The notes: generated from the letters alone by a model not told the origin. 64,000 nucleotides of DNA from Marinobacterium lutimaris (GCF_900108065.1 NZ_FNVQ01000003.1:434001-498000), one strand, 5' to 3'. Numbered from the stretch's first letter, positions 17,777 to 27,721 are shown. Made by a program: numbers and translations.

Positions 17777-17860
17777 TTTCAATCACTCCAATAATTAAAG
17801 AAAAAGCATCCGCCAGCTACAGATCCCCAAGCTTGCGGGCCAACACGAGGTAGCGACCCC

Positions 17861-20713
17861 ATGCGTCAAGAGCACCAGGCATTTCTCGCCACGCTAGAAC
17901 AGTTCATTCCAGCGGAGCGACTGATTAGTGATCCGCTGCAAACACTGGCCTACGGTACCGATGCCAGCTTTTATCGCCTGCTGCCGCAACTGGTCGTAAA
18001 GGTCGAAACCGAGTGTGAGGTTGCACGCATCGTCAGTGCCGCCCGCCAGCAGGAAATTGCGCTGACGTTCAGAGCCGCCGGCACCAGCCTCTCTGGCCAG
18101 GCGATTACCGATTCCGTCCTGTTGATACTGGGCGATGGCTGGAGCGGCCACGAAATTCTGGACGATGCACAGCGCATCAAGCTGCAACCTGGCGTCATCG
18201 GCGCCCAGGCGAACCTGTACCTGGCACCTTTTGGCCGCAAAATCGGCCCGGACCCGGCATCGATCAATGCCGCTAAGATCGGCGGTATTGCCGCTAACAA
18301 CGCCAGCGGCATGTGCTGCGGTACCGCGCACAACAGTTACCGCACCCTGGATTCCATGCGCCTGATCCTGGCCGACGGCACCCTGCTGGATACCGGCGAT
18401 AGCGACAGCGTCGATGCATTTCGCAGCAGCCACCAAAGCCTGCTCGAAGCCCTGGATTCATTAGCACGACTCACCCGAGCCAATGAACAGCTTTCCCAGC
18501 GGATCGCCCATAAGTATCGGCTAAAAAACACCACCGGGTACGCGTTGAATGCCCTGGTCGATTACGCAGACCCGATCGACATCCTCCAGCACCTGATGAT
18601 TGGATCTGAAGGCACGCTCGGTTTTATTTCAGAGATCTGCTATCGCACGGTGCCGGACCACCCTCACAAGGCCTCCGCTCTGGTGTTTTTCGATCGTCTG
18701 CAGACCGCCTGCGAAGCCGTAGCGCTAATCAAACCCACGCCCGTGGATGCGGTGGAACTCATCGATCGTGCAGGACTTAGATCGATCGAGAGCAAAGCGG
18801 GGATGCCGGCAATTATCGAACAACTGCCCGCCGATGCCGCCGCACTGCTGATCGAAACCCGCGCCGGCGACGAGCCTCGCCTCGGCCAGCAGATCGAACA
18901 GATCCTGCAGGCAATTTCAGCGCTGCCCACCAGTGAACCTGTGCAGTTCACCAGCGATGCGGATACCTGCGCCCAGTTCTGGGCGATTCGCAAGGGGCTC
19001 TTCCCCGCCGTGGGCGCAGTGCGCACCACCGGTACCACGGTGATCATTGAGGATATCGCCGTCCCCGTTGAACAACTGGCCAGCGCTGTTGCAGATCTGC
19101 ACCGGCTGTTTGAACACTGGGGTTACTCCGAAGCGATCATCTTCGGCCACGCACTCGAGGGTAACCTCCATTTCGTCTTCACTCAGGCGTTCGACACCGA
19201 AGAGGAGATCCGTCGCTACTCGGGACTGATGGATGATGTCGCCGAGTTGGTCACCGCTCGCTACGAAGGCTCGCTGAAAGCCGAGCATGGCACCGGGCGC
19301 AATATGGCACCCTACGTTGAGCTGGAGTGGGGCAAGGAAGCCTACAACCTGATGTGGGAACTCAAACGCCTGCTTGATCCCCAGGAGATCCTCAACCCGG
19401 GCGTGATTCTCAACCGGGATCCGAAGGTCCACCTGAGCAACCTCAAACCTATGCCTGCGGCGAATAAGCTCGTCGACGCCTGTATTGAATGCGGCTTCTG
19501 CGAACACACCTGCCCCTCCCGCGCTCTGACGACCACTCCACGTCAGCGCATTGCACTCTGGCGAGAAATTTCACGCCTCGAACGCAGCGGTGAAGATCCA
19601 GCACGCCTTGCCAGCGTGCGCGGCGATTACACCTACCAGGGAGAGGAAACCTGCGCAGCCTGTGGCCTGTGCTCTACCGCCTGCCCGGTTGGTATCAACA
19701 CCGGCGATCTAACCCGAGCCATTCGGCATGATCGACACCCGGAAGGTAGCCGCAGCGCCAACTGGATTGCCAGTCACTTCGCCGGCGTCACTAAAGCCGG
19801 CAGCCTGCTGCTAAACAGCGCCGATAAGGTTCACGGTCTGATCGGCACATCCAATATGCGCCGGCTGACAGATACGGCCAGAAAGCTCTCCGGTAACCGG
19901 GTACAGCAATGGACCCCGGCGATGCCGACAGGCAACCCACAACGGCGTAAAGATCTACCGGTCGCGGACAGCTCAAGGGACAAGGTGGTATATCTGCCAA
20001 GCTGCGCCAGCCGCGTGATGGGCCCTCAGCGTGGATCAGCCAGCGAGGCGTCACTGATGGATGTGACCGCAAGGCTTCTTGAACAGGCTGGCTACCAGGT
20101 GATTTATCCCGACAATCTGGAGTCGCTTTGCTGCGGCATGCCGTTCCAGTCCAAGGGTTTATTTGATACGGCGGCAAATAAAGCCGGTGAACTGAACCGG
20201 GAATTGCTGCATATCACGGAAAATGGCCGCATCCCGGTCTATTCTGACACCAGTCCCTGCAGCCTGAGGCTTGGCGAGCAGCTCGACCCGGCGATCAAGC
20301 TTTATGACAGCATAGAGTTTATCGACCGCTTCATGATGGAGCGTCTCGACATCACGCCGATGGACGAGGAGATCGCCCTGCACATCACCTGCAGCGCAAC
20401 CCGCATGGGGCAGGCCACTAGTCTGAAACGCATCGCGTCACGGCTGGCCCGCAAGGTTGTCATTCCAGAAGGCATCGGCTGTTGCGGTTTTGCCGGTGAC
20501 AAAGGGTTCAGTACGCCGGAACTAAACGCCAGCGCACTGCGCAACCTGAAGCCCCAGGTGGAGCAATGCAGCGGGGGGTACTCCAGCAGCCGCACCTGCG
20601 AAATAGGCCTGAGTCACCATAGCGGCATCGAATATCGCTCCATTGTGTATCTGCTGGAACAGTGCGTAAAAACAACAACCCAACGACGGACCGGAACAGA
20701 GGTTGAACACTAA
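17861..20713 (+). CDS. Quinone-linked D-lactate dehydrogenase, FAD plus Fe-S type (Dld-II/YdiJ family)
   Basis: The protein is 950 aa. An FAD-binding type-4 domain (about 40-250; TFRAAGTSLSGQAITDSVLL) and an FAD-oxidase C-terminal domain (about 270-515) come first. Two 4Fe-4S motifs follow: CIECGFCEHTC (C541, 544, 547, 551) and CAACGLCSTAC (C598, 601, 604, 608). The C-terminal half has CCG motifs (SLCCGMPFQ, GCCGFAGDKGF). It is in effect a GlcD-GlcF fusion. Homologues oxidise D-lactate to pyruvate, passing electrons to the membrane. The divergent pdhR and operator support a lactate/pyruvate role; a related 2-hydroxyacid is possible. Confidence 0.85.
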   Translation: MRQEHQAFLATLEQFIPAERLISDPLQTLAYGTDASFYRLLPQLVVKVETECEVARIVSAARQQEIALTFRAAGTSLSGQAITDSVLLILGDGWSGHEILDDAQRIKLQPGVIGAQANLYLAPFGRKIGPDPASINAAKIGGIAANNASGMCCGTAHNSYRTLDSMRLILADGTLLDTGDSDSVDAFRSSHQSLLEALDSLARLTRANEQLSQRIAHKYRLKNTTGYALNALVDYADPIDILQHLMIGSEGTLGFISEICYRTVPDHPHKASALVFFDRLQTACEAVALIKPTPVDAVELIDRAGLRSIESKAGMPAIIEQLPADAAALLIETRAGDEPRLGQQIEQILQAISALPTSEPVQFTSDADTCAQFWAIRKGLFPAVGAVRTTGTTVIIEDIAVPVEQLASAVADLHRLFEHWGYSEAIIFGHALEGNLHFVFTQAFDTEEEIRRYSGLMDDVAELVTARYEGSLKAEHGTGRNMAPYVELEWGKEAYNLMWELKRLLDPQEILNPGVILNRDPKVHLSNLKPMPAANKLVDACIECGFCEHTCPSRALTTTPRQRIALWREISRLERSGEDPARLASVRGDYTYQGEETCAACGLCSTACPVGINTGDLTRAIRHDRHPEGSRSANWIASHFAGVTKAGSLLLNSADKVHGLIGTSNMRRLTDTARKLSGNRVQQWTPAMPTGNPQRRKDLPVADSSRDKVVYLPSCASRVMGPQRGSASEASLMDVTARLLEQAGYQVIYPDNLESLCCGMPFQSKGLFDTAANKAGELNRELLHITENGRIPVYSDTSPCSLRLGEQLDPAIKLYDSIEFIDRFMMERLDITPMDEEIALHITCSATRMGQATSLKRIASRLARKVVIPEGIGCCGFAGDKGFSTPELNASALRNLKPQVEQCSGGYSSSRTCEIGLSHHSGIEYRSIVYLLEQCVKTTTQRRTGTEVEH

Positions 20714-20737
20714 CCTGCGCCGGCTGAGGAGAACGCC

Positions 20738-21226
20738 ATGTCACTACCAGAAATCAAGACCATCCTTTACACCTCTTCACTGGGCGAGCACACCCGTCCG
20801 GTTTTTCGCCAGGCTGTGCAGATGGCGAATAAACTCAATGCCCGTCTGCTGATGCTCCACGTGGTTGAGCCGGTGGGCGAAATGGGTCGCGCGCTGATCC
20901 ATACCTATCTCCCCGACGATGTAATCAAACAGATGCACGACGAAGGGATAGCCCGCGTCATGGAGCAGATGAAAACCCGCGTTGAAAAATACCGTGATGA
21001 AGAGCTGAAAGAGCTGGATCAGGAGATCAAGTTCGAGGTGGAACCGGTGATCGCGGAGGGGCAACATGCCGAGACCATTCTCGCCCAGGCAGAAAAACTT
21101 GGCGCAGACCTGATCGTAATGGGCCAGGAAAACACCTTCGGCCACCACAGCGCCACTACCCATCAGGTGGTAAGACGAGCTAAGATCCCGGTTTTTGTCG
21201 TCCCCACCGGCAAGAAGTACATGTAA
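20738..21226 (+). CDS. Universal stress protein (UspA family)
   Basis: The protein is 162 aa with a single Usp domain: TILYTSSLGEHTRPVFRQAVQMANKLNARLLMLHV at the N-terminus, then ADLIVMGQENTFGHHSATTHQVVRRAKIPVFVV. The usual ATP-binding pattern G-2x-G-9x-G(S/T) is not evident, since the loop reads GQENTFGHHSAT, so it may not bind ATP in the standard way. It starts 24 bp after the D-lactate dehydrogenase gene and is probably cotranscribed with it. Its specific role is unknown. Confidence 0.88.
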   Translation: MSLPEIKTILYTSSLGEHTRPVFRQAVQMANKLNARLLMLHVVEPVGEMGRALIHTYLPDDVIKQMHDEGIARVMEQMKTRVEKYRDEELKELDQEIKFEVEPVIAEGQHAETILAQAEKLGADLIVMGQENTFGHHSATTHQVVRRAKIPVFVVPTGKKYM

Positions 21227-21239
21227 TTCTCCAGACGCC

Positions 21240-21276
21240 TGCCGGGAAGCCCCCTGGGCGTCCCGGCACCGTTTTC
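21240..21276 (+). terminator. Terminator after the universal stress gene
   Basis: TGCCGGGA (21240-21247) pairs with TCCCGGCA (21261-21268), with an inner CCC/GGG, and is followed by GTTTTC. It ends the rightward dld-usp transcript. Confidence 0.6.
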
Positions 21277-21348
21277 AACAGGAAGGCTGCGAGTCACCGT
21301 ATAGCATCTCAGCGTTCCAGGCACGGCGCCCGATAATAAGGATTTTCA

Positions 21349-22242
21349 ATGGACGCCACGCTGTCGCTATTGCTCGAACGCATCTTTCAAACCGTATTCC
21401 CCTTGGTGGCCATCGTTGGCCTGGGCTATTTCTGCGCCCGCCGCACCCATACCGATATGTCGGTCGCCAACCGCATCAACATCGATATTTTTGTTCCCGC
21501 GCTTATCTTTTCCGTGATGGCGGCCAAGTCCTTCAATCCCCTGGAGCATGCCGATATCGCGCTCGGCGCACTGCTTGTCGTACTTGCTTCCGGATTACTT
21601 GTCTGGCCTGTATGCCGGCTGATCGGCGTATCTCCACGCACTATGGTGCCGCCGGCCATGTTCAACAACAGCGGTAACCTCGGCATCCCGTTGATCGTAC
21701 TGGCGTTCGGCGAAGACGCACTGGCTGCCGCCGTGGTGCTGTTTCTGGTCGAGAACCTGCTCCATTTCACCCTCGGCATGTTTATCCTCGACAGCCGCAC
21801 CAACCTGCTGCAACTGGCGCGCAACCCGATGATCTTGGCGACCGCTTCGGGCCTGGCATGGAGCCTGCTGGGCATCCCCCTCCCTGTTGCCATCAAAACG
21901 CCTATCGATATGCTCGGGCAGATCGCCATACCGCTGATGCTGTTTGCACTGGGAGTCAGGATGACAAGCATCGATTTTTCCAACTGGAAACCCGGCGCCT
22001 GGGGTGCGGTTCTGACGCCACTCAGCGGACTGATAGCCGCGGTACCGACTATCTGGCTGCTGGGGCTGGAAGGTGAAAAGGCCGCCTTCCTGATCCTGTT
22101 TGGCGTGCTACCGCCGGCGGTACTCAACTACATGGTAGCCGAGCGTTATAACCAGGAGCCTCATCAGGTCGCATCGATTGTGCTGATTGGCAATGTAGCC
22201 AGCCTGGCGGTGATTCCACTGACCCTGGCCTTCATCCTGTAA
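21349..22242 (+). CDS. AEC-family permease (auxin efflux carrier/malate permease type)
   Basis: The protein is 297 aa with about ten membrane segments in two five-helix halves. Family motifs include FNNSGNLGIPLIVLAFG, with its conserved Asn/Pro cross-over, and the C-terminal LPPAVLNYMVAERYNQEP. AEC proteins are secondary carriers, often for organic acids such as malate or malonate. The substrate cannot be told from sequence. The position after the lactate dehydrogenase cluster hints at a carboxylate, but a terminator intervenes. AAGGA lies 6 nt before the ATG. Confidence 0.85.
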   Translation: MDATLSLLLERIFQTVFPLVAIVGLGYFCARRTHTDMSVANRINIDIFVPALIFSVMAAKSFNPLEHADIALGALLVVLASGLLVWPVCRLIGVSPRTMVPPAMFNNSGNLGIPLIVLAFGEDALAAAVVLFLVENLLHFTLGMFILDSRTNLLQLARNPMILATASGLAWSLLGIPLPVAIKTPIDMLGQIAIPLMLFALGVRMTSIDFSNWKPGAWGAVLTPLSGLIAAVPTIWLLGLEGEKAAFLILFGVLPPAVLNYMVAERYNQEPHQVASIVLIGNVASLAVIPLTLAFIL

Positions 22243-22254
22243 CCAGCCGCGACA

Positions 22255-22283
22255 AAGAAAGGCCAGCCGGACGGCTGGCCTTG
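22255..22283. terminator. Shared terminator between the permease and ComEA-like genes
   Basis: GGCCAGCC (22261-22268) pairs with GGCTGGCC (22273-22280) around GGAC. On the minus strand TTTCTTTG follows. It sits between convergent genes and probably serves mainly the leftward one. Confidence 0.65.
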
Positions 22284-22287
22284 AACA

Positions 22288-22560
22288 TTACTCCGCGCTT
22301 TCACCCGCACTCAACGTAATCTTGTCGCGGTTTTTCTCTACAGTGGCGGGCCCAATACCGCTGACTTCCAGTAACTGGTCGACACTGACAAAGGGACCAA
22401 ACTCTTCGCGATATTCAATAATCGCAGCCGCTTTCGCAGGACCGATTCCCTCCAGGGAGCTGGCCAACTGATCGACGCTGGCGGTATTGATATCGACCGC
22501 GTAGGTGAAGGGAGAGAAAAAGCAGAGCGCCAGTAACAGCGCTTTAAGAAATGAACGCAT
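22288..22560 (-). CDS. ComEA-like secreted helix-hairpin-helix protein
   Basis: The protein is 90 aa. A signal peptide (about 1-21, FLKALLLALCFFSPFTYA) is followed by a short mature domain with two helix-hairpin-helix motifs, LEGIGPAKAAAIIEYREEFG and LLEVSGIGPATVEKNRDKI. Related proteins (ComEA, YbaV) bind DNA in the periplasm, and in competent species they help pull in transforming DNA. Whether this organism is competent cannot be judged here. The small size with only an HhH pair is usual for gammaproteobacterial members. Confidence 0.88.
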   Translation of the reverse strand: MRSFLKALLLALCFFSPFTYAVDINTASVDQLASSLEGIGPAKAAAIIEYREEFGPFVSVDQLLEVSGIGPATVEKNRDKITLSAGESAE

Positions 22561-22661
22561 AAGGATTTCCTTTGCATAATAAGTTACATGGCAACCTTTT
22601 GGTTACCCGCTGCTCAATCCGTGAACAGAAACCCACTATATAAAGGCTTTTCCCAGGCGGC

Positions 22662-22693
22662 CTTTGATCCCCGTCAATCAGTGGGGATCAAAG
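22662..22693. other. Perfect 11-bp hairpin between comEA-like gene and pyrF
   Basis: CTTTGATCCCC pairs exactly with GGGGATCAAAG around a 10-nt loop. No T-run follows on either strand, so a simple intrinsic terminator is not supported. It lies just after the pyrF stop and upstream of the ComEA-like gene. It may stabilise a 3' end or help Rho-dependent ending. Confidence 0.5.
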
Positions 22694-22708
22694 AAACCTG
22701 AATCGATA

Positions 22709-23413
22709 TCAGACCGACGCAACTTCGCTCAGCACCGCTTCAACCGCCTGCGCAGGATCTTCAGCCTGAGTGATTGGCCGTCCTACCACCAGGTAGCTCG
22801 AACCGACACGAATAGCATCCGCTGGTGTCAGAATACGACGCTGATCGCCGGCCGCAGCCCAGGCAGGGCGAATACCCGGGGTGACCAGATCAAAGTCACC
22901 GCTGATCTCTTCACGCAACATCTGCGCTTCCTGCGCCGAGCAGACCACGCCATCGAGACCACTATCTTTGGTCAGCTTAGCGAGACGACGCACTTGCTCA
23001 AGAGGCTCGATATCCAGACCGATCTCAGCCAGGTCCGAACGCTCCATGCTGGTCAATACAGTCACGGCGATCAGCTTGGTATTCCCTGACACCTGCGCCA
23101 GCTCGTTCAGCGCCGCTTCCATCATCCGACGGCCGCCACTTGCATGGACGTTGACCATCCAGACTCCGAGCTCCGCCGCCGCGCGTACAGCCTTGGCAAC
23201 GGTATTGGGGATATCGTGAAATTTAAGATCCAGAAACAGGTCGAACCCCCGCTTCTGCAAGGCTTCAACGATGGCCGGACCTTCACGAGTGAACAGCTCT
23301 TTACCGACCTTGACTCGACACTTGGCGGGATCGAGCCGCGCAGCCATCTCAAGAGCAGGAGCTTGCGCCGGGTAATCCAGCGCCACGATGACCGGTTTTT
23401 CTACTTTATTCAT
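22709..23413 (-). CDS. pyrF: Orotidine 5'-phosphate decarboxylase
   Basis: The protein is 234 aa. It has [12 protein letters not shown] near the N-terminus, the catalytic DxKxxDI motif in [18 protein letters not shown], and the phosphate-binding end [12 protein letters not shown]. It catalyses the last step of UMP synthesis. It follows lapB at a 15-bp gap, the same order as in Enterobacteria and Pseudomonas (lapA-lapB-pyrF). Confidence 0.97.
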   Translation of the reverse strand: MNKVEKPVIVALDYPAQAPALEMAARLDPAKCRVKVGKELFTREGPAIVEALQKRGFDLFLDLKFHDIPNTVAKAVRAAAELGVWMVNVHASGGRRMMEAALNELAQVSGNTKLIAVTVLTSMERSDLAEIGLDIEPLEQVRRLAKLTKDSGLDGVVCSAQEAQMLREEISGDFDLVTPGIRPAWAAAGDQRRILTPADAIRVGSSYLVVGRPITQAEDPAQAVEAVLSEVASV

Positions 23414-23428
23414 TGTTCGACAACCTGT

Positions 23429-24625
23429 TTATTCACCTTCCAACCCCTGTATGGGGCGCGTACTGTCCCACTGACGGCAGGAGGGGCAGTGCCAATGCAG
23501 AGTGCGCCCCGCGAACCCGCAGTGCCCGCAGCGGTAGATCGGCTTACTTAATTCCAACTGGCCCGTCAGCCCTCGCAGTACCGTGAGACTCTCTCTGGCG
23601 CTACTGGAGCCATATTCCAGATGCAGATCGATCAGGCGGTTGACCCCCCTGATCGAGGGGCGGCTTTTCAGCTCATCGGTAATAAACTGCCCCGCCGCTC
23701 TGACACCTTCGCGCTCGCAAAGCAGATCGGTTCTGGCAAGCAGCACCGTCGTTGACGGCGCGTGAACCATACACTCTTCAAGATAGCTTTCAAACTGATC
23801 GACGCGATTAACCTGGCGATAGCAACGCTCAAGCAGGGGAATAGTCTCACAAACCAGCAACGGCTCCTGATCTTTCACTGCCCGCAGATACTTGATAGCC
23901 AGCACCCATTCCCCCCGCTCCATCGCCATGCGGGCACCGAGAAGATTTGCTCTGACAACGGCTGGATTGAAACGCAACGCCTCGGCCAGCCCGGTCTGCA
24001 CCTCTTTCCAGCGCCGTCTCGCCAGGCTACTCTCCGCCAGTTCACAGCAGTACTGCGCCAGCTCATGACCTATTCGACCCTGACCATCCGCTTCGAGCTG
24101 ACGCCCCATGCGCAGCGCATCGCTCCATTCAGCCTCTTTCTCATAGAGTTTGACGAGCAACTCCAGGGCGTTGGATTTCATCTCCGCACCGGGGTTATCA
24201 CGGATGATTTCATGCAACAGGTTTTCGGCCCTATCCAGCAAGCCAATCGCCTCGTAATCGCGGGCCAGCGCCATCTGAATACGGATAAAGTCAGCATGAT
24301 CAAGCCCTGGTCGGGCCAGCAGTGTCTGGTGCACGCGGATGGCGCGATCCACATCGCCCTTGCGACGCAGCAAACGCGCTACCGCCAGATGGGCGGGAAT
24401 GGTGTCTGAATTGATTTCAAGCGCCCGTACAAAGCTCTCGATAGCTTCATCGGTACGGTCACTCATCAGGTAATTGAGCCCCTGAAAATATTCACGGCTC
24501 AGCGCCCCCTCCTGGCGGGATTTACCGTTACTGGCACGATCGGACAGTAGCGAGCGACGGCCTAGAAACCAGCCGATCGCTATGGCAGCAACCAGTAACA
24601 ACAGCAGGAGCGGATCAACGGGCAT
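23429..24625 (-). CDS. lapB: LPS assembly regulator LapB (YciM), TPR protein
   Basis: The protein is 398 aa. An N-terminal membrane anchor (LLLLLLVAAIAIGWFLG) precedes tetratricopeptide repeats through about 340. The C-terminal rubredoxin-like metal site reads YRCGHCGFAGRTLHWHCPSC, two CxxC pairs. In E. coli, LapB works with FtsH to degrade LpxC and so sets the rate of lipopolysaccharide synthesis. It starts one base after the lapA stop (TGAAATG), so the two are translationally linked. Confidence 0.95.
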   Translation of the reverse strand: MPVDPLLLLLLVAAIAIGWFLGRRSLLSDRASNGKSRQEGALSREYFQGLNYLMSDRTDEAIESFVRALEINSDTIPAHLAVARLLRRKGDVDRAIRVHQTLLARPGLDHADFIRIQMALARDYEAIGLLDRAENLLHEIIRDNPGAEMKSNALELLVKLYEKEAEWSDALRMGRQLEADGQGRIGHELAQYCCELAESSLARRRWKEVQTGLAEALRFNPAVVRANLLGARMAMERGEWVLAIKYLRAVKDQEPLLVCETIPLLERCYRQVNRVDQFESYLEECMVHAPSTTVLLARTDLLCEREGVRAAGQFITDELKSRPSIRGVNRLIDLHLEYGSSSARESLTVLRGLTGQLELSKPIYRCGHCGFAGRTLHWHCPSCRQWDSTRPIQGLEGE

Positions 24626-24626
24626 T

Positions 24627-24932
24627 TCAGGCAGAGTCTTTCAGCGCCAGTGCGCGCAGGCGATCTATCTCTTCTCTACTATTTGTTACCTTGCGCTGGG
24701 CACGGCTCAAGCGTGTTTTCAACGCCACGATGGTCAGACTGCTCAACAGCACTCCGCAGAGCCCACCGGCGACAAACGCCAGTATCAGCCAGAGTGACAG
24801 CGTCGCCTCAGGAAGGGTGAAAAACACCAGATCAATGCTGACCGGCTCGGTGTTATGCACGGTAAAAAGAATTCCCACTGCCAGTATCAGCAAACCGATA
24901 ACGGCAGCAAGAAGGGTTTTGATCCAGTTCAC
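24627..24932 (-). CDS. lapA: LapA-domain inner-membrane protein (YciS)
   Basis: The protein is 101 aa, starting at GTG (24930-24932). Two membrane helices (about 5-25 and 42-65) contain AVGILFTVHNTEPVSIDLVFF and a Leu/Gly-rich second helix. A cytoplasmic coiled tail (about 66-101, rich in Arg, Leu and Glu) follows. LapA partners LapB in LPS biosynthesis control; its exact role is less clear than that of LapB. It sits between ihfB and lapB, as in most gammaproteobacteria. Confidence 0.9.
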   Translation of the reverse strand: MNWIKTLLAAVIGLLILAVGILFTVHNTEPVSIDLVFFTLPEATLSLWLILAFVAGGLCGVLLSSLTIVALKTRLSRAQRKVTNSREEIDRLRALALKDSA

Positions 24933-24963
24933 GGAACGCCCTCTATATCACTCTAGGCTAAAC

Positions 24964-25260
24964 TCAGGATTCTTCCTGAAGGCTCTGGTTAACCTGATCA
25001 CGCAGCTCTTTGCCCGGCTTGAAATGAGGTACAAACTTTTCAGGCAGAGGCACGGAATCTCCGGTTTTTGGGTTACGGCCGATTCGCGGCGCACGGTAGT
25101 GCAGTGAAAAACTGCCAAAACCACGGATCTCGATTCGATCCCCCTCCGAAAGGGCTTCGGTCATATGATCGAGCATGGTTTTTACCGCAAGTTCGACATC
25201 CTTTACCGATAACTGAGGGTGCGCGTCGATCAGACGCTCAATCAATTCCGATTTTGTCAT
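24964..25260 (-). CDS. ihfB: Integration host factor beta subunit
   Basis: The protein is 98 aa. It starts [17 protein letters not shown] and contains the DNA-minor-groove arm [27 protein letters not shown], with the intercalating Pro region. With IHF-alpha it bends DNA sharply at specific sites. It lies 57 bp after rpsA, the conserved rpsA-ihfB order. The gap holds a short GGCCG/CGGCC hairpin without a T-run. Confidence 0.97.
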   Translation of the reverse strand: MTKSELIERLIDAHPQLSVKDVELAVKTMLDHMTEALSEGDRIEIRGFGSFSLHYRAPRIGRNPKTGDSVPLPEKFVPHFKPGKELRDQVNQSLQEES

Positions 25261-25317
25261 ATCAGCTCCTCGCTGAAGTTAGGGACCAGGCCGACAACTG
25301 CCGGCCCGGCTGCCTGA

Positions 25318-26997
25318 TCAGGAATCCCGCTTTTCCATCTGCGCCTTGATAAGATCACCAATGGTCGTCGGAGCGGCTTCATCGGCCTTCTCCTGAACGG
25401 ACTTCAGCGCTTCTTTCTGCTCTTTGATCTCAACCTGTTTAACCGACAGGTTGATGGCGCGGTTACGGCGATCAACACTCACAATCGCCGCTTCTATTTC
25501 ATCGCCCACGGACAGTTCGCTGGTCAGATCTTCAACCCGGTCACGGGACAGCTCCGAGACTTTAAGAACCCCGTCGATCCCTTCGGCCAGGCTAACGGTT
25601 GCCTGACGCGGATCCACTTCCGTCACCTTACCCGTAACAATCGCCCCTTTCGGGTTCTGATCGGCATATTCGATAAACGGATCTGAATTCATCTGCTTGA
25701 TACCCAGCGCAATACGCTCACGCTCTGGATCAATAGACAGCACCAGCGCCTCAACCTCCTGACCCTTGGCGTATTCCTTGACGACCGTCTCACCCGGCTC
25801 GTCCCAGGAAAGATCGGACAGGTGCACAAGGCCATCAATACCACCTTCCAGGCCAACAAAGACACCGAAATCAGTGATGGAACGGATAGCACCGCTGATA
25901 CGGTCGCCCTTCTTGTAAGTGCTGGCGAAAGCCTGCCAGGGGTTCTGCTTGCACTGTTTCATCCCCAGGGAGATACGGCGGCGCTGCTGATCGATATCAA
26001 GGATCATCACATCGATCTCTTCACCGATGGAGACCACCTTGGAGGGGTGAATATTCTTGTTGGTCCAGTCCATTTCGGAGACATGCACCAGGCCTTCGAT
26101 GCCTTCGGCGATCTCCGCAAAGCAACCGTAATCGGTAAGATTAGTGACCTTGGCAGTGACCTTGTCGCCGACGGTGTAGTCCTTGGTGAGCTGGCTCCAG
26201 GGATCGTCCTTCAGCTGTTTCAGACCAAGGGAGACACGGCTGCGCTCACGATCAAACTTGAGCACCTTGACGTCAATCTCGTCGCCAATTTTCAGAACTT
26301 CGCTCGGGTGTTTGACTCGCTTCCAGGCGATATCGGTAATATGCAGCAGACCATCGATACCGCCAAGATCGATAAAGGCGCCGTAGTCGGTGAGGTTTTT
26401 GACCACCCCTTTGACCACCAGGCCTTCTTCCATCTTCTCAAGCAGCTTTTCACGTTCTTCGCTGTAGACCGCCTCAAGTACGGCGCGACGGGAAACGACG
26501 ATATTGTTGGAGCGGGCATCCAGCTTGACCAGTTTAAACTCAAGCTCCTGCCCCTCAAGATGAGAGGTATCCCGCAGCGGACGGACATCCACCAGAGAAC
26601 CGGGAAGGAAAGCGTTGATACCGTTTACATCCACGGTAAGACCGCCGCGGACCCGGCCGGTGATATGGCCGGTGACTGTCTCTTCGCCTTCGTAGGCTTT
26701 TTCGAGGACCGCCCAAGCTTCAGCACGCTTGGCCTTTTCTCGGGAGAGCTGGGTGGAGCCGAAGCCATCCTCAAGCGACTCCAGGGCAACCCTGACTTCG
26801 TCACCGACTTTCAGGCTGACCTCGCCGTTATCGTCGCGAAACTGCTCAAGGGGAATCACCCCCTCCGACTTAAGCCCCGCATTGACCATAACGTAGTCGT
26901 TATCAATCGCGACCACCGTGCCCGTAACGATCGATCCCGGCGCCATGTCCAGGTCTTTCAGGCTTTCCTCGAACAGTTCAGCAAAACTCTCGCTCAT
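25318..26997 (-). CDS. rpsA: 30S ribosomal protein S1
   Basis: The protein is 559 aa from the ATG at 26997, which gives [15 protein letters not shown] as in E. coli; a GTG one codon upstream is less likely. Six S1 (OB-fold) repeats are visible, with copies of the pattern DYGxF/FGVFVxL...GLxHxS/T-D (for example near 200, 285 and 370). S1 docks mRNA leaders on the 30S subunit. It lies in the cmk-rpsA-ihfB order. The C-terminal tail is short and charged. Confidence 0.97.
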   Translation of the reverse strand: MSESFAELFEESLKDLDMAPGSIVTGTVVAIDNDYVMVNAGLKSEGVIPLEQFRDDNGEVSLKVGDEVRVALESLEDGFGSTQLSREKAKRAEAWAVLEKAYEGEETVTGHITGRVRGGLTVDVNGINAFLPGSLVDVRPLRDTSHLEGQELEFKLVKLDARSNNIVVSRRAVLEAVYSEEREKLLEKMEEGLVVKGVVKNLTDYGAFIDLGGIDGLLHITDIAWKRVKHPSEVLKIGDEIDVKVLKFDRERSRVSLGLKQLKDDPWSQLTKDYTVGDKVTAKVTNLTDYGCFAEIAEGIEGLVHVSEMDWTNKNIHPSKVVSIGEEIDVMILDIDQQRRRISLGMKQCKQNPWQAFASTYKKGDRISGAIRSITDFGVFVGLEGGIDGLVHLSDLSWDEPGETVVKEYAKGQEVEALVLSIDPERERIALGIKQMNSDPFIEYADQNPKGAIVTGKVTEVDPRQATVSLAEGIDGVLKVSELSRDRVEDLTSELSVGDEIEAAIVSVDRRNRAINLSVKQVEIKEQKEALKSVQEKADEAAPTTIGDLIKAQMEKRDS

Positions 26998-27025
26998 CAC
27001 CCTCGGTCCTCAAAATGGGGCCGCG

Positions 27026-27721
27026 TCAGCGCAACCCTCTATGTCTCGCTTCGTCCAGCACCGCCAGCAGAACCTCGTCGATCGTCATCTTGGTGGAATC
27101 AAGAATAATTGCATCAGGCGCCGGTTTAAGGGGAGCGACGGCTCGATTCATATCGCGGTCGTCACGTGCCCTGATATCGTCCAGTATTGCTTCAAGGCTA
27201 GCACCCAGTCCCTTGCTAATCAACTGGTTATAACGGCGCCTGGCGCGCTCTTCCGCACTGGCGTCAAGATAGATTTTCAACGGCGCTTCAGGGAACACCA
27301 CAGTCCCCATGTCACGACCGTCGGCAACCAACCCCGGCGCGTGCACAAAATCACGCTGACGACTGAGCAAAGCTTCGCGTACCGGGCCTAGTGCAGCGAC
27401 TACTGAGGCATCCGCACCCACCTCTTCGGTACGTATCGCCAGGGTCACTTCCTCCCCTTCCAGCACGATCTGCAGCTCTTCATCCTGCTCGCCGGCCAGA
27501 AACTTAACGTCCAGATGAGCGGCCAGCACCTCCAGCGCCTCGGTATCATCAAGGCTGACGCCATGATGACGTGCCGCCAGCGCGGTCAAACGGTACAGGG
27601 CGCCACTGTCGAGCAAGTGCCAGCCCAGCGAACGGGCTATCAGTTTGCAAAGGGTACCCTTGCCAGACCCACTTGGGCCGTCGACAGCGATAACAGGGAC
27701 CTCTTGTTCACGGCGGGACAT
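27026..27721 (-). CDS. cmk: Cytidylate kinase
   Basis: The protein is 231 aa. The P-loop is [18 protein letters not shown], the CMP-binding region includes [13 protein letters not shown] and [15 protein letters not shown], and the lid is RARRRYNQL. It phosphorylates CMP and dCMP. Its ATG overlaps the tyrA-aroA stop by one base (TGATG). It is followed 28 bp later by rpsA. Confidence 0.97.
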   Translation of the reverse strand: MSRREQEVPVIAVDGPSGSGKGTLCKLIARSLGWHLLDSGALYRLTALAARHHGVSLDDTEALEVLAAHLDVKFLAGEQDEELQIVLEGEEVTLAIRTEEVGADASVVAALGPVREALLSRQRDFVHAPGLVADGRDMGTVVFPEAPLKIYLDASAEERARRRYNQLISKGLGASLEAILDDIRARDDRDMNRAVAPLKPAPDAIILDSTKMTIDEVLLAVLDEARHRGLR

